64,000 bases of DNA from Streptococcus mitis (GCF_000722705.1 NZ_JPFW01000001.1:62001-126000); one strand, 5' to 3'; shown: positions 33,762 through 44,493, numbered from the stretch's first letter. Numbers and translations are program-made. Notes: generated from the sequence alone by a model not told the origin.

Positions 33762-33968
33762 ATGCAACTAAAAAATCGTCTAAAAGAGCTGCGGGCTCGC
33801 GATGGCCTCAATCAAACCGAACTAGCCAAGCTAGCAGAGGTTTCCAGACAGACTATCAGCCTATTAGAACGGGACGAATACACCCCGTCCGTTGTGATTG
33901 CCTTGAAAATATCTCAGATTTTCAACGAAACAGTCGAATCGGTATTTCGCTTGGAGGAGGACGAGTGA
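33762..33968 (+). CDS. XRE-family (Cro/CI-like) regulator
   Basis: 68 aa, one helix-turn-helix domain only: LKNRLKELRARDGLNQTELA, then EVSRQTISLLERDEYTPSVV. Proteins of this small type often control the membrane genes next to them. ATG 33762 is preferred over GTG 33753 because AGGTG then has normal spacing. The stop overlaps the next start. Confidence 0.88.
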   Translation: MQLKNRLKELRARDGLNQTELAKLAEVSRQTISLLERDEYTPSVVIALKISQIFNETVESVFRLEEDE

Positions 33969-34165
33969 TGAACAAGTATAAAGTGATTTATTATGTAGTT
34001 GCCATAGCTTTATTAGTCAGCGTGTGTCTACTAATTGGAACAAATCTAGGATGGTTTGATCTCTATTACAGCGACCAATTTATCTGGGCCTACTTTGCTC
34101 TTATCCCAGTTGTTGACTGGATTGAAAAGAAAGCAAACAATTTAGCAAGTGAAAAAGGAGAATGA
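33968..34165 (+). CDS. Small two-helix membrane protein
   Basis: 65 aa with two hydrophobic segments (about 7-28 and 36-50) and a basic C terminus. GGAGGACGAG precedes the start, overlapping the regulator stop. Unknown function; always read with its neighbours as part of the XRE cluster here. Confidence 0.75.
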   Translation: MNKYKVIYYVVAIALLVSVCLLIGTNLGWFDLYYSDQFIWAYFALIPVVDWIEKKANNLASEKGE

Positions 34166-34167
34166 AT

Positions 34168-34908
34168 ATGAAAAAGAAAAAGAAAGGTGGATTGTTATTT
34201 TTGATGTCTATTGTCTTGGGAGGTTTCTTGGGCATGTTTGTAGGGATGTTTAAGGCAGATGCCGAATCCAACGGAATTATGTTAGATGTAAAACCCTTGA
34301 TACCATGGCTATCAGCTATCAGTTTACTACTAGCCGTCATTATTCTTTTTTTGACTTTCAATTTCCTAAAGAAAAGCAGAAAATTTCATTCCTTGTATCA
34401 AGAGGAAATGGATGATGATCTGAATGAAACCTATTATGTGCAGATGTATCGGAATCTAGAGTTTGGAACCATTGCTTTTAATATTGCAAGCGTAGCAATT
34501 TCATTGTCTATTTTTCTCTCATTAAATGAAGTGGTTATATTGCATACAGACCACCAAACATTTTCCCTCTCTTTCTTAGTCTTTGTGCTATCCTTAATCG
34601 CTCAAAAATCTCTTTTTAAAACAATTGCGATTGTGCGTCAGTTTGATTTGGCTCTTTTCTCTACACCAAAGGATGTCTTGGACTATATAAATTCCTATGA
34701 TGAAGGGGAGCGCCAGGCTAATTTGGAACAGAGTTTTCGAATTTTATTCCAATTAAACCAATATGTCTTACCAGCCTTATATGTTTTTCTTATTATCATT
34801 TCTTTCTTGACAGGAGAGATTCAGTTACTAGCCTTCTTGCTTGTCGGAGTCATCCATGTTTATATCAATGTGATGCAGTTACCTATGGTGAAACGCTATT
34901 TTAAATAG
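34168..34908 (+). CDS. DUF3169-like integral membrane protein
   Basis: 246 aa; starts with a lysine cluster, then six hydrophobic segments (about 10-30, 50-72, 105-125, 135-155, 200-220, 222-240) with an acidic loop EEMDDDLNETYYVQMYRNLE. It resembles DUF3169 proteins that accompany small XRE regulators in streptococci. ATG 34168 lies 7 nt after AAGGAG; ATG 34162 would be too close. Function unknown. Confidence 0.75.
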   Translation: MKKKKKGGLLFLMSIVLGGFLGMFVGMFKADAESNGIMLDVKPLIPWLSAISLLLAVIILFLTFNFLKKSRKFHSLYQEEMDDDLNETYYVQMYRNLEFGTIAFNIASVAISLSIFLSLNEVVILHTDHQTFSLSFLVFVLSLIAQKSLFKTIAIVRQFDLALFSTPKDVLDYINSYDEGERQANLEQSFRILFQLNQYVLPALYVFLIIISFLTGEIQLLAFLLVGVIHVYINVMQLPMVKRYFK

Positions 34909-34917
34909 GAGATCTTT

Positions 34918-35559
34918 ATGAAATTACTTAAAAACTTTGGCTGGTTTTTTCTAGCCCTTCTATCCTTTGTGTTTATCTATGGTACCGTTCAGAGTGGGGC
35001 TGTAGAAGCTTTGAATCTAGGCGCTTCACCCTATGCTACTACCTTGCTTTATGTGGCCTTGGCTGGAGTATATGTGTACGTCATTTATAAATGGTACCAG
35101 AAAGCTCCTGTCCATATTGAGAAGAGTGGTTTTAACCGATTTATTTGGCTCCCTGCCTTGGTTTGGTTCTTATCTCTTGTCGTTCAATTCTTCCTGCCCG
35201 ATAATCCTTCGGTAAATCAGCAAACAGCGACAGACCTGACCTTGGCTCAGCCACTTTTCTCATTCTTTGCTATTAATATTTTTGCTCCTTTGACGGAAGA
35301 ACTCATCTTTAGAGGGATGTTAGCACGCTATCTCTTTCCTAAGCAGGACAATAGTAAACAAACTCTGATTTTTCTTCTGGTATCCAGTGTTCTGTTTGCC
35401 TTGATTCATTCTCCAGGAACTTTGCAACAGTTTTTAGTTTATGCTAGTCTTGGTTTTAGCTTGGGCTTGGCTTATGTAAGCCGAAAAGGTCTGATCTACA
35501 GTATTTCTCTCCACGCTTTGAATAATTTAGTCGGCTTTTTGATGATTCTCATGCTATAA
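34918..35559 (+). CDS. CPBP-family intramembrane metalloprotease (CAAX-type)
   Basis: A 213-aa membrane protein with the Abi/CPBP motifs: motif 1 LTEELIFRGML (two Glu and Arg), motif 2 FALIHSP and motif 3 SISLHALNNLVG. Members include bacteriocin-immunity proteins and membrane proteases. It follows the DUF3169-like gene by 9 nt and belongs to the same cluster; a self-protection or stress role is inference. Confidence 0.85.
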   Translation: MKLLKNFGWFFLALLSFVFIYGTVQSGAVEALNLGASPYATTLLYVALAGVYVYVIYKWYQKAPVHIEKSGFNRFIWLPALVWFLSLVVQFFLPDNPSVNQQTATDLTLAQPLFSFFAINIFAPLTEELIFRGMLARYLFPKQDNSKQTLIFLLVSSVLFALIHSPGTLQQFLVYASLGFSLGLAYVSRKGLIYSISLHALNNLVGFLMILML

Positions 35560-35576
35560 TAGAGTCAGGAGGTCAC

Positions 35577-35807
35577 ATGAAACGAGTAATTTTATTAGCA
35601 GTGATTCAAGCAGTCGTTCTATTTTTCATTATTGGAGCGCTAGCTTATGCCTTTAAGGGAGATTTCTTCTACAGCCATCTAGCAGTGGTCTTTGCCCCTA
35701 TTGCCGGTATCTGGCGTTTTGGGACAGCTTACACAACGGAAATCGTCTTGCCGAGAAAGGCAGCCGAAATCGCTGAAAAGCGTAAAGCAGGCAAAAATTC
35801 AAAATAA
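35577..35807 (+). CDS. Small membrane protein with basic tail
   Basis: 76 aa with two hydrophobic segments (about 5-27 and 35-50) and a highly basic C-terminal end (EKRKAGKNSK). CAGGAGG lies upstream, 17 nt after the CPBP gene. It closes the cluster and is followed by a terminator. Unknown function. Confidence 0.75.
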   Translation: MKRVILLAVIQAVVLFFIIGALAYAFKGDFFYSHLAVVFAPIAGIWRFGTAYTTEIVLPRKAAEIAEKRKAGKNSK

Positions 35808-35809
35808 AA

Positions 35810-35840
35810 GAGTCCGGTGAAGTTCATCGGATTTTTGTAT
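35810..35840 (+). terminator. Terminator of the small membrane protein cluster
   Basis: TCCGGTGAA-GT-TCATCGGATTTTT forms a stem with one G-U pair and a T tail, just after the stop codon. Confidence 0.75.
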
Positions 35841-35961
35841 GGGCGCTAATTTTTAGAGCCTTCATTTGATTTTTAAAGACAGGTAAACTTTTCTGCTGAT
35901 TTTAATGAAGAGCCTGCGCTTTTATGGTAAAATAGTAACAGAATAAAAGAGGAGAGAAACA

Positions 35962-37725
35962 ATGAAACGTAGTATGTATGCTGGTCGTGTTCGTGAGGAA
36001 CACATCGGACAAGAAATAACCTTGAAAGGATGGGTAGGTCGTCGTCGTGACCTTGGTGGTTTGATTTTTATAGATCTTCGTGACCGTGAAGGAATCATGC
36101 AGTTGGTTATCAACCCTGAAAAAGTATCTGCAGAGGTCATGGCAACAGCTGAAAGCCTTCGTAGCGAATTTGTTATCGAGGTGACTGGACAGGTCGCTGC
36201 GCGTGAGCAAGCCAATGATAAGTTGCCAACTGGTGCAGTTGAGCTAAACGTAACAGCTCTGACAGTGCTTAATACAGCTAAGACAACACCATTTGAGATT
36301 AAAGATGGGATTGAGGCCAATGACGATACACGTTTGCGTTACCGTTACCTTGACCTTCGTCGTCCAGAAATGTTGGAAAATCTGAAACTTCGTGCCAAGG
36401 TGACCCACTCTATTCGTAACTACTTGGATGAGTTGGAGTTTATCGACGTGGAGACACCATTCCTTTCTAAGTCAACGCCTGAAGGGGCGCGTGACTATTT
36501 GGTACCGTCTCGTGTTAATAAAGGGCATTTTTACGCGCTTCCTCAAAGTCCGCAAATCACGAAACAGCTCTTGATGAATGCTGGTTTTGACCGTTATTAT
36601 CAAATCGTCAAATGTTTCCGTGATGAGGACTTGCGTGGTGACCGTCAGCCTGAGTTTACCCAGGTCGACTTGGAAACGTCTTTCCTTACTGAGCAAGAAA
36701 TCCAAGATATCACAGAAGGTTTGATTGCGCGCGTGATGAAAGAAACCAAAGGCTTTGAAGTGACGCTTCCATTCCCTCGTATGAAATACGATGACGCTAT
36801 GGCTTTTTACGGTTCTGACAAGCCAGATACCCGTTTTGACATGTTGCTTCAGGACTTGACAGAAGTGGTCAAAGGTGTAGACTTTAAAGTCTTTTCAGAA
36901 GCACCTGCTGTAAAAGCCATTGTGGTCAAAGGAGCTGCGGACAACTATTCACGTAAAGACATCGACAAGATGACAGAAGTAGCCAAACAGTACGGTGCTA
37001 AAGGCCTTGCTTGGGTCAAGGTGGTTGATGGAGAATTAAACGGACCAGTTGCCAAGTTCTTGACTGGCATCCAAGCAGAATTGACAGCAGCACTTGCGCT
37101 TGAGGATAAGGACTTGGTTCTCTTTGTGGCGGATACGCTTGAGGTAGCCAATGCAACTCTTGGTGCCCTTCGTGGACGTATTGCCAAAGAGCTTGGTTTG
37201 ATTGATAGCGATAAATTCAACTTCCTTTGGGTGGTTGACTGGCCAATGTTTGAATGGTCTGAAGAAGAAGGCCGCTACATGAGCGCCCACCATCCATTCA
37301 CACTTCCACAGGAAGAAACTGCTCACGAATTAGAAGGTGATTTGGCTAAGGTTCGTGCCATTGCTTACGATATCGTCTTGAACGGTTATGAGCTTGGTGG
37401 TGGTAGCCTTCGTATCAATCAAAAAGACCTTCAAGAACGCATGTTCAAGGCTCTTGGTTTCTCAGCCGAAGAAGCAAATGACCAGTTTGGCTTCCTTCTT
37501 GAAGCCATGGACTATGGTTTCCCACCACACGGTGGTTTGGCTATCGGTCTTGATCGTTTTGTCATGTTGCTTGCAGGAGAAGAAAACATCCGTGAAGTCA
37601 TTGCTTTCCCTAAAAACAATAAGGCAACTGACCCAATGACACAAGCTCCTTCAACAGTAGCTCTCAAACAACTAGAGGAACTCAGCTTACAAGTAGAAGA
37701 AGATGAAACAAGCAAAACGAATTAA
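35962..37725 (+). CDS. aspS: Aspartyl-tRNA synthetase
   Basis: A 587-aa class IIb synthetase with an N-terminal OB-fold ([20 protein letters not shown]), motif 2 ([20 protein letters not shown]), a GAD insertion typical of bacteria (about 300-415) and motif 3 ([20 protein letters not shown]). Charges tRNA-Asp. AGGAGAG precedes ATG. The end overlaps the start of the YitT gene by 23 nt. Confidence 0.97.
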   Translation: MKRSMYAGRVREEHIGQEITLKGWVGRRRDLGGLIFIDLRDREGIMQLVINPEKVSAEVMATAESLRSEFVIEVTGQVAAREQANDKLPTGAVELNVTALTVLNTAKTTPFEIKDGIEANDDTRLRYRYLDLRRPEMLENLKLRAKVTHSIRNYLDELEFIDVETPFLSKSTPEGARDYLVPSRVNKGHFYALPQSPQITKQLLMNAGFDRYYQIVKCFRDEDLRGDRQPEFTQVDLETSFLTEQEIQDITEGLIARVMKETKGFEVTLPFPRMKYDDAMAFYGSDKPDTRFDMLLQDLTEVVKGVDFKVFSEAPAVKAIVVKGAADNYSRKDIDKMTEVAKQYGAKGLAWVKVVDGELNGPVAKFLTGIQAELTAALALEDKDLVLFVADTLEVANATLGALRGRIAKELGLIDSDKFNFLWVVDWPMFEWSEEEGRYMSAHHPFTLPQEETAHELEGDLAKVRAIAYDIVLNGYELGGGSLRINQKDLQERMFKALGFSAEEANDQFGFLLEAMDYGFPPHGGLAIGLDRFVMLLAGEENIREVIAFPKNNKATDPMTQAPSTVALKQLEELSLQVEEDETSKTN

Positions 37726-38644
37726 GCGGTGGCGCTATTATCTGCGTCGCTTTGCTTATCAGATAAAAATTTTACGTGTCTTACAAAGCATCTCTCGCGA
37801 AAAATATGATGAGAAGATTTCGGCCTCTCTGGTCTATGGATTTTTATCAGCAGTAGCGGTCAATTTCTTTTTCCAACCAGGACATGTGTATTCGAGTGGT
37901 GCGACAGGTCTGGCACAGATTATCTCTGCCTTGAGTAATCACTGGTTTGGTTTTCATATTCCAATTTCATTGGCTTTCTACGCTATTAATTTTCCTTTGA
38001 TGGTCTTGGCCTGGTATCAGATTGGACATAAATTCACGGTCTTTACCTTTATCACGGTATCCATGAGTTCCTTCTTTATCCAGTTTGTCCCTGTGGCGAC
38101 TTTGACGGAGGATCCCATTATCAATGCCCTTTTTGGTGGTGTTGTCATGGGCTTGGGGATTGGTTTTGCTCTTCGCAACAATATCTCCAGTGGAGGAACG
38201 GATATCGTCAGTCTGACCATTCGCAAGAAAACGGGTAAGAATGTCGGTAGTATTTCTTTCTTGGTAAATGGGACTATCATGCTGATAGCTGGTTTGACCT
38301 TTGGTTGGAAATACGCTCTCTACTCTATGATTACCATCTTTGTCTCTAGCCGTGTGACAGACGCAGTCTTTACCAAGCAAAAACGGATGCAGGCTATGAT
38401 TGTGACCAATCATCCAGACAAGGTCATTGAAAAAATCCATAAAAAATTGCATCGCGGAGCAACTATGATCCACGATGCAGAAGGAACCTATAATCACGAA
38501 AGAAAGGCAGTTTTAATTACTGTCATTACACGTGCAGAGTTTAATGAATTTAAACAGATTATGAAACAGGTGGATCCAAGCGCCTTTGTCTCTGTATCGG
38601 AGAATGTTCATATTCTGGGACGATTCGTTGAAACTGATAATTAG
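37703..38644 (+). CDS. YitT-family membrane protein
   Basis: 313 aa: five or six membrane segments in the YitT domain (about 45-240; [32 protein letters not shown]) followed by a C-terminal DUF2179 domain (about 250-310). Function is not established. The start, ATG 37703 with GAAGAAG upstream, lies within aspS in another frame, indicating translational coupling. Confidence 0.85.
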   Translation: MKQAKRIKRWRYYLRRFAYQIKILRVLQSISREKYDEKISASLVYGFLSAVAVNFFFQPGHVYSSGATGLAQIISALSNHWFGFHIPISLAFYAINFPLMVLAWYQIGHKFTVFTFITVSMSSFFIQFVPVATLTEDPIINALFGGVVMGLGIGFALRNNISSGGTDIVSLTIRKKTGKNVGSISFLVNGTIMLIAGLTFGWKYALYSMITIFVSSRVTDAVFTKQKRMQAMIVTNHPDKVIEKIHKKLHRGATMIHDAEGTYNHERKAVLITVITRAEFNEFKQIMKQVDPSAFVSVSENVHILGRFVETDN

Positions 38645-38651
38645 TGACCAA

Positions 38652-38680
38652 AAAAACCAGCTCGAGCTGGTTTTTATTTT
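38652..38680. terminator. Two-way terminator between the YitT gene and malR
   Basis: AAAAACCAGCTCGAGCTGGTTTTT is a perfect palindrome flanked by A and T runs, between convergent genes. Its right side touches the malR stop codon. Confidence 0.88.
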
Positions 38681-39660
38681 TCAATAATTTTGTGGGCGAT
38701 TAACTGACGGTAACAAATTTGTTTATTACTTTTAGCATCGTTGATAATCTGGAGGATGGTTTCAAGGGAAACACGACCAAGTTCCAAGCTATTGATATCG
38801 ACATAGGCTGCCAAGTTGAGCTTTGGGTTTACAGAGTCAAAGCTGAGAATCGGTACATTTAGCTGGTGTTGGTCGATATAGTCACAGACCCCTTCAGCTA
38901 GGAGGCTATCGGTTGTGATGACAGCATCGATTTGTGGGTCATGCTGAAAGAGGAGTTGGCTAAACTGATATCCTTTTTCCTCTAGAAATTCATTTGCAAA
39001 GTAGGTCAGATTGCCATCAAGAGGCAGTTGGTATTGCTTGAGCGCGGATTCGTAACCAGTTAGACGGTCTTGTGTAACGAAGAGTTTCTTAGAACCTCCG
39101 ATAAAGGCAATTCGTTTGCATCCTTTTTTGATGAAATATTCGGTTGCATCAAAACCAGCTTGGACATTGTCATTATCGACAAGAGGGATAAAGGGTGAAA
39201 TGGATTTTCCTAGAATGAGGAAGGGGAACTGTTCATCAGCCACCAGTTTGACCAGGGGATCTTCCTCTTCAGCATAAAGGAAAATCAAACCATCTACACG
39301 CTTACCATAGACCATCTGAGAAATAGCTTTAAGACGCTCTTTGGCATCTTTACCTGTCGCAATCTGAATGGCGTAGTGATTTTCAGAGGCGACTTGGGCA
39401 ATACCACGGAGGACAGATGGGAAGAAAGGATTTTGATAGAAGGCATCTGAGTCGTCAGGAAGCACCAAGCCGATAACTTGAGTATAGCTACTTACCAAGC
39501 TACGGGCATTGAGGTTGGGGTGGTAATTGAGCTCCTTCATAGCCTTGCGAACGCGTTTTTTTGTTTCGTCGCTAATGGTTGATTTATTTTGAATAACACG
39601 GGTTACGGTTGAAGGTGAAACACCAGCAGCCTTGGCCACATCTTTAATCGTAACGGGCAT
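38674..39660 (-). CDS. malR: LacI-family maltose regulon repressor
   Basis: 328 aa: N-terminal LacI helix-turn-helix (TIKDVAKAAGVSPSTVTRVI) with hinge helix (NLNARSLVSS) and periplasmic-binding-like effector domain (about 60-325). MalR of pneumococcus binds operators before malX and malM and is released by maltose; its length matches. It is behind malA on one transcript with a 9-nt gap. Confidence 0.95.
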   Translation of the reverse strand: MPVTIKDVAKAAGVSPSTVTRVIQNKSTISDETKKRVRKAMKELNYHPNLNARSLVSSYTQVIGLVLPDDSDAFYQNPFFPSVLRGIAQVASENHYAIQIATGKDAKERLKAISQMVYGKRVDGLIFLYAEEEDPLVKLVADEQFPFLILGKSISPFIPLVDNDNVQAGFDATEYFIKKGCKRIAFIGGSKKLFVTQDRLTGYESALKQYQLPLDGNLTYFANEFLEEKGYQFSQLLFQHDPQIDAVITTDSLLAEGVCDYIDQHQLNVPILSFDSVNPKLNLAAYVDINSLELGRVSLETILQIINDAKSNKQICYRQLIAHKIIEK

Positions 39661-39669
39661 AAAAATCTC

Positions 39670-40470
39670 CTATTTATGGTAACCTGGATCACGGAAATGT
39701 GTTTTATAAAAAATAGTGACCAGATATAGAACAAAAAGAATGTTTTGTACAGTGATGAGGGTTGTCATATTTTGGCCAAATAAGCCCAAAATAAGCGTAA
39801 TCAGAGTTGGTAATCCTAAACAGTTCAAGATAAAATGGTAGCACTCTTTAAAGGTCCTAAATGAAAAGAGGCGTGATTTCTTAGTGATATAAAGGAGAAG
39901 ACTAGCTCCTAGAGATACAATGAAGAAATTCAAACCAAAGAGGAAGCTCGCACCGAGAACTAGGAAGAGACTGATATAGACACGATTTTGTTGGTACCAG
40001 CCTTTAGAAATTGCTTGGGTCAAGCTGTCCTTGCTTTTGAAACTCTCAGTCTGAATGGCTTGGTAAGAGATACGGGTCAGTTCTTTACTTTCCTTGCTGA
40101 TGACCAGTTCTTTTGTATCGAAATGCAGTTGCAAGTCCTTCGGTAATTCCTTACTTTGACTTGGACCAATCACAACAGAAGGCGCTTGACTAGCTGTTCC
40201 TGTATAAGTTAACTTACCATCAATAATTTTAGCATGCTCAGAGAAATCCTGGACAACCTTATCCGTCAGAGGTTCATAGACATTATCGATAAAGGTTTCT
40301 AGCGGATAAGTCTCCTGTGAGCTGTTTTGAATAGCAATGGGTACCATAGACAAGCTGATAAGGAAGATACTGGTAAAGAGCAGTTGAAACCAGTTGAGTC
40401 CGAAACGTTTGGACAGGGGCTTACGAAATCCCCAAATACTTGAAAAATATGAAAATGGATATGGAAGCAT
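39670..40470 (-). CDS. malA: MalA, DUF1189-type membrane protein
   Basis: A 266-aa membrane protein with one N-terminal helix (about 27-47), an outside domain of about 125 residues and four C-terminal helices. It is the malA gene of the pneumococcal maltose locus, upstream of malR. Its function is not established. The promoter is on the minus strand at 40508-40536. Confidence 0.85.
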   Translation of the reverse strand: MLPYPFSYFSSIWGFRKPLSKRFGLNWFQLLFTSIFLISLSMVPIAIQNSSQETYPLETFIDNVYEPLTDKVVQDFSEHAKIIDGKLTYTGTASQAPSVVIGPSQSKELPKDLQLHFDTKELVISKESKELTRISYQAIQTESFKSKDSLTQAISKGWYQQNRVYISLFLVLGASFLFGLNFFIVSLGASLLLYITKKSRLFSFRTFKECYHFILNCLGLPTLITLILGLFGQNMTTLITVQNILFVLYLVTIFYKTHFRDPGYHK

Positions 40471-40507
40471 TTGTATCTTTCTAAAAGGTGTTTTCTATAT
40501 GAGTATT

Positions 40508-40536
40508 ATTATATAGAGAAATGTGCTTTATTTCAA
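40508..40536 (-). promoter_or_regulatory. malA-malR promoter
   Basis: On the minus strand TTGAAA (complement of 40531-40536), 17 bp, TATAAT (complement of 40508-40513): a near-consensus promoter 38 bp before malA. Confidence 0.8.
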
Positions 40537-40589
40537 GTCTAGGGGGTAAATTGCTTGTTGTTGGTATATATTTTGTAGCAATAAGAAAA

Positions 40590-40613
40590 GGGTGGCAGGG
40601 ATAGATTATCCCT
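40590..40613 (-). terminator. Possible terminator at the end of malD
   Basis: AGGGATA and TATCCCT (within 40597-40613) form a 7-bp hairpin over the malD stop; the following CCTTTTCTT on the minus strand is only a weak T run. Confidence 0.4.
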
Positions 40614-41448
40614 TGTCGCCACCACTTGTAAGTCCTGAAACAAAGTTCTTTTGTAGGAAGAAGAAGAGAATACAGATTGGAAGGGCGATGAGGATAGCAC
40701 CTGCTGAGAAGTAGGCAATCTTCATGTTTTTCACATTGCTAACGAAGGTTTGGAGACCTACGGCAACAGTAAAGTATTCTTTCTCACGAAGCAAGAAACT
40801 AGAGAGGATGTAGTCTCCAAAAGGTCCCATGAAGGCCCAGAGAGCTTGTACGGCAACCATTGGGCGAACAAGTGGAAGAACAATTTGCCAGAAGCGGCGG
40901 AAGTGTCCTGCACCGTCTAGTTTTGCAGATTCGTCTAGAGACATTGGCACTGTATCGAAGTAGCCCTTCATGAGCCAAGCATTCATCGGGATACCACCAC
41001 CAACGTAGAGGAAGATGAGGAACCAGCTGTGGTTAAGGGCGTTCAACATAAGTGCCATAACGAAGAAGGCTGTCAAAGCGGCCATTGTTGGCACCATTTG
41101 GATAATCAAGAAGAAGACCAAACTTTGTTTACGAGCCAAGAAATTGTAACGGCTATAAGCATAACCAGCAAGTACGATAATACTTGTTTGAACAGCCATA
41201 GTAATTAAGGCGATAATCAAAGTGTTGAGGTACCAAGTACCGTACAAGGTTTCAGTGAAGAGGCCTTTAAAGTTATCAAAATTGAGGTCGATATTAGTAT
41301 CTAGTTTAAAGGCTGAGACGTTACCTGCTTTAAAGGCTGACATGATGGTAATCAAAAGTGGATAGATAATCACGATTGATAGGCCAATTAAGTAGAGGTA
41401 AGTAAGGGTTTGAGTCAGTCTACGTTTGAGTTTAATTGAGTTATTCAT
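40606..41448 (-). CDS. malD: Maltodextrin ABC transporter permease MalD
   Basis: 280 aa, as in the known MalD. Six membrane segments and the EAA loop [21 protein letters not shown] (quoted in part), which docks the ATPase. The ATPase is not in this cluster; in pneumococcus a shared MsmK serves several sugar transporters. I start at ATG 41448, 1 nt after malC, since GGAGG then has 9-nt spacing. Confidence 0.95.
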   Translation of the reverse strand: MNNSIKLKRRLTQTLTYLYLIGLSIVIIYPLLITIMSAFKAGNVSAFKLDTNIDLNFDNFKGLFTETLYGTWYLNTLIIALITMAVQTSIIVLAGYAYSRYNFLARKQSLVFFLIIQMVPTMAALTAFFVMALMLNALNHSWFLIFLYVGGGIPMNAWLMKGYFDTVPMSLDESAKLDGAGHFRRFWQIVLPLVRPMVAVQALWAFMGPFGDYILSSFLLREKEYFTVAVGLQTFVSNVKNMKIAYFSAGAILIALPICILFFFLQKNFVSGLTSGGDKG

Positions 41449-41449
41449 C

Positions 41450-42742
41450 TTAGACATCCTCCATATCAAATGCGTGTAGTTTCTTGAATGCGATCATAGA
41501 GATTGAGATGACAATGATAGAGATAATCAAGGTAACAGCTGCCGCCATTGAGTATTGAGGAGATGTACCTGTTGTCAAACGGTAGATCCATGAGATCAAG
41601 ATATCGGTTGAACCAGCTCCCCCTCCGACACTACCAGGTCCTCCACCATTGAAGAGGTACATGATAGAGAAGTTGTTAAAGTTGAAGGTGTATTGGCTAA
41701 TCAAAGTAGGTGCCGCAACAGCCAAGATCATTGGGAAAGTGATGTTGCGGAATTTTTGCCAAGCATTGGCACCGTCAATATAAGCTGCTTCGTAAAGGTC
41801 GTTAGGAATAGATTGTAAGATACCCAAAGTCAAAACGTAGATGTATGGGAATCCAAGCCAACCTTGCATCATAATCAAGGCAACCTTTGTCCAAGTAGGG
41901 TCTGTTTTCCAAGGAATAAGAGCCCCATCAAGGAAAGGAAGGAATTTAGCAAAGATCGGCAAGACTTGAGTGTTGATAGCACCAACACTATCGTTAAACA
42001 TATTTGAGAATGTCAAGATAGTGATGAAGGCTGGGACAGCCCAAGGAAGAAGGAAAATAACACCAAAGATACGTTTTCCTTTGATAAATGGTTGGTTAGC
42101 AATGATGGCTGTGAAGATACCAATCACGATCTGTAAAGTTGAGGCAGATAAAGCCCAAATGATAGTCCAAGAAAGAACAGAACCAAAGGCAGAACGGAAG
42201 GTACTCAAGCTCCAAATGTTTGTAAAGTTGGTCAAACCAACCCAGTCCAACAATTTGTTTGGTGGCAAGTGTTGGAAGTCGTAGTTGGTAAAGGCGATCA
42301 TCAAGGTTACGATAACTGGGAAGATAATCGCAAAAGTCATGGCAATGTAAGATGGAATGATCAAGAGGTAAGGGAAACCATTTTCATAGATTCCTTTGAC
42401 CATTTCTTTAAAGGTAAGTGCTACTGGAATACCATTATTAATGTGTTTGGCAGTTGTATGTGCATCTTTGATATTTGCGAAATAAAAGAGTACATAAACA
42501 ACTACAAAGATTAAATGGAAGGCACCACGAATCAGCATAAAGAGGGAATTGTCACGACCTGGTTTGTCACCAAGAGTGATGAGATTGCTCAATTCAGGGG
42601 CTGCAAGTACTAGGAAATAAAGGACAAATACGATGGTTACACCAAGGAAGATAAAACCTTTGGCTTTTTGTTTATTGTAAATCTGTCCTAACCCAGGAAT
42701 GATAGACAGCAGTGCTGCTTTACTAGGTTGTTGCTTTTCCAT
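41450..42742 (-). CDS. malC: Maltodextrin ABC transporter permease MalC
   Basis: 430 aa, the MalF-type permease with eight membrane segments and EAA loop [20 protein letters not shown]. Start at ATG 42742 behind AAAGGAG. It lies between malX and malD; a hairpin in the malX-malC gap may limit its expression. Confidence 0.95.
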   Translation of the reverse strand: MEKQQPSKAALLSIIPGLGQIYNKQKAKGFIFLGVTIVFVLYFLVLAAPELSNLITLGDKPGRDNSLFMLIRGAFHLIFVVVYVLFYFANIKDAHTTAKHINNGIPVALTFKEMVKGIYENGFPYLLIIPSYIAMTFAIIFPVIVTLMIAFTNYDFQHLPPNKLLDWVGLTNFTNIWSLSTFRSAFGSVLSWTIIWALSASTLQIVIGIFTAIIANQPFIKGKRIFGVIFLLPWAVPAFITILTFSNMFNDSVGAINTQVLPIFAKFLPFLDGALIPWKTDPTWTKVALIMMQGWLGFPYIYVLTLGILQSIPNDLYEAAYIDGANAWQKFRNITFPMILAVAAPTLISQYTFNFNNFSIMYLFNGGGPGSVGGGAGSTDILISWIYRLTTGTSPQYSMAAAVTLIISIIVISISMIAFKKLHAFDMEDV

Positions 42743-42808
42743 AATAACTCCTTTCATAGGATACTGGTTTCTAGATAAAACCTAAACTATTTGTGTTTTT
42801 GTTGATAA

Positions 42809-42845
42809 ATTCAAAGGGGGATTTGATTTCCACCCCCCTTGAACA
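42809..42845 (-). other. Hairpin between malX and malC
   Basis: On the minus strand TTCAAGGGGG pairs with CCCCCTTTGAA around about 13 nt. There is no T run, so it should not stop transcription fully. It probably protects the upstream malX mRNA and so gives more binding protein than permease. Confidence 0.6.
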
Positions 42846-42851
42846 AATTTT

Positions 42852-44123
42852 TTATTCACCAAATTTTTGTTTGATTGTTTCTTTGATCAATGTTACAGCA
42901 TCGTTAGCAGCAGTTTTAGCATCTTTCTTACCGCTTACAGCTTCAAACAACATTGTTTTAGCTGGGTCCCAAACAGCTGACATTTGAGAGATATTTGGCA
43001 TTGGTTGAGCGTTCTTGAACTGTTTGATAACAGCTGTTGTCAACTCATCGTTTTTACCTTCAGCGTATGAACGAGCTTCAGTGTTAGCTGGGATTTCGTT
43101 AGTTGCATCGTAGAAGGCTTTTTGTTCTTCAGTTGAAACAAGGAAGTCTACAAATTTTTGAGCAGCTTCAAGGTTCTTAGTGCTTGATGGGATGATCCAA
43201 GCTTTACCACCACCGAATGCTGCGTAGTCTTTTCCGTTTGGAAGAGTTGGGATAGTTGCAACACCGTAGTTTACTTTAGCGTCTTTGAAGGCTTTAGCTT
43301 TCCAAGGTCCATCGATGATAGCAGCTGTTTTACCTTCTTGGAATTGAGTTTGGATTAGGTTTCCAGCTCCTTCAGTATCTTGCATACCTTTAGGCCATTT
43401 TTCATACCAAGATTTAGCGTATTCTACACCTTTGATAGCGCCGTCGTTTGCAAGACCGATGTCTTTAGCGTCTTTACCGTTTTGTCCGAATACGTAACCG
43501 CCGTTACCAGCAAGAAGTCCGTATGCAAAGTAGAAGTTTGTCCAGTCAGCTAGGAAAGCAGAAGTTTTTCCATCTTCTCCAGCGAATGCGTATTTGCTAT
43601 CTTTAGCAAGGTTTTCCAAGTCAGCAAATGTTTTTGGAGCTTCTTTTACCAAGTCTTTGTTGTAGTACATAACAAGTGACTCGATAACGGCAGGAGCACC
43701 GTAAACTTTACCGTTAGCAGCTGTTACAAGAGATTTAGTTTTATCATCTGTTTTAGCGCCGTCGCTCAATTTCACTTCTGAAAGTTGTCCGTCAGTACCA
43801 AGGCTACCTACACGGTCGTATGGTGCCATCATAACATCAGCAGCTTTACCAGATTGGTTATCTAGAGAAAGGTTGTCAAGACCACCCATTTGGTCTCCGG
43901 TTTTGATAGTCACTTTTACGCCAGCTTCTTTTTCGTAAGCTTTTGCAGCTGATTCAGCAAATGCTTTATATTGATCTTCAACGTAGAAAGTGATTTCTTT
44001 CGCTTCAGATGAACCAGAATCAGCAGGCTTATCAGCAGTTTTGCTTCCGCAAGCTACCAAAAGCAAGCTAGCAAGTGTAGCAGTTCCAAGCACAGCAGCG
44101 CTCTTCATGAATTTAGATGACAT
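42852..44123 (-). CDS. malX: Maltose/maltodextrin-binding lipoprotein
   Basis: A 423-aa lipoprotein: signal peptide with lipobox LLVACGS (Cys25 lipidated), then a solute-binding protein domain of family 1. MalX binds linear maltodextrins and glycogen breakdown products at the surface and hands them to MalC/MalD. AGGAGG lies upstream. Transcription comes from the promoter/operator at 44162-44220. Confidence 0.96.
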   Translation of the reverse strand: MSSKFMKSAAVLGTATLASLLLVACGSKTADKPADSGSSEAKEITFYVEDQYKAFAESAAKAYEKEAGVKVTIKTGDQMGGLDNLSLDNQSGKAADVMMAPYDRVGSLGTDGQLSEVKLSDGAKTDDKTKSLVTAANGKVYGAPAVIESLVMYYNKDLVKEAPKTFADLENLAKDSKYAFAGEDGKTSAFLADWTNFYFAYGLLAGNGGYVFGQNGKDAKDIGLANDGAIKGVEYAKSWYEKWPKGMQDTEGAGNLIQTQFQEGKTAAIIDGPWKAKAFKDAKVNYGVATIPTLPNGKDYAAFGGGKAWIIPSSTKNLEAAQKFVDFLVSTEEQKAFYDATNEIPANTEARSYAEGKNDELTTAVIKQFKNAQPMPNISQMSAVWDPAKTMLFEAVSGKKDAKTAANDAVTLIKETIKQKFGE

Positions 44124-44161
44124 AGTGTATTCCTCCTAAAGAATAACAAATTTTATAATGA

Positions 44162-44220
44162 GGAAACGCAAACGTTTTCCTTTATGGCACTAGTATAACA
44201 CAAATAGAAAACGGTTGCAA
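44162..44220 (-). promoter_or_regulatory. malX promoter and MalR operator
   Basis: On the minus strand TTGCAA (complement of 44215-44220), 17 bp, TATACT (complement of 44192-44197). The palindrome GGAAACGCAAACGTTTTCC (44162-44180) lies just downstream of the transcription start and has the MalR/LacI-type core CGCAAACGTTT. A repressor there would block elongation or open complex formation. Confidence 0.85.
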
Positions 44221-44493
44221 GCATTTTTTTGAAAAAATTTTAAAAAATTTGGCAGAAAGGTAAACGCTTAAACGCTATATAATAGAAGAAAGATTATAAA
44301 ATATTTTCCTCCTATGAATAATTCAAATAGAGAGAAAACGATTGCTTGGTCCATATATGGAAAATAGGTTTACTGTTTTTTTAGATGGAGTAAGAGAAAT
44401 TATCTAGAGGATTTTATTTTTTTATAAAGAATATATATACAAGTATGAAGAAAAACTTTTAAAAAAATAATCAAAAAAGTTTTTTAAAACCGC
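44221..44493. other. Spacer between the divergent mal promoters
   Basis: An AT-rich gap without genes. It has weak MalR-like sites (AACGCTTAAACGC near 44263 and GAAAACGATTGC near 44336) and long A/T tracts that may bend the DNA. These could be auxiliary operators, but the match is poor. Confidence 0.4.
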
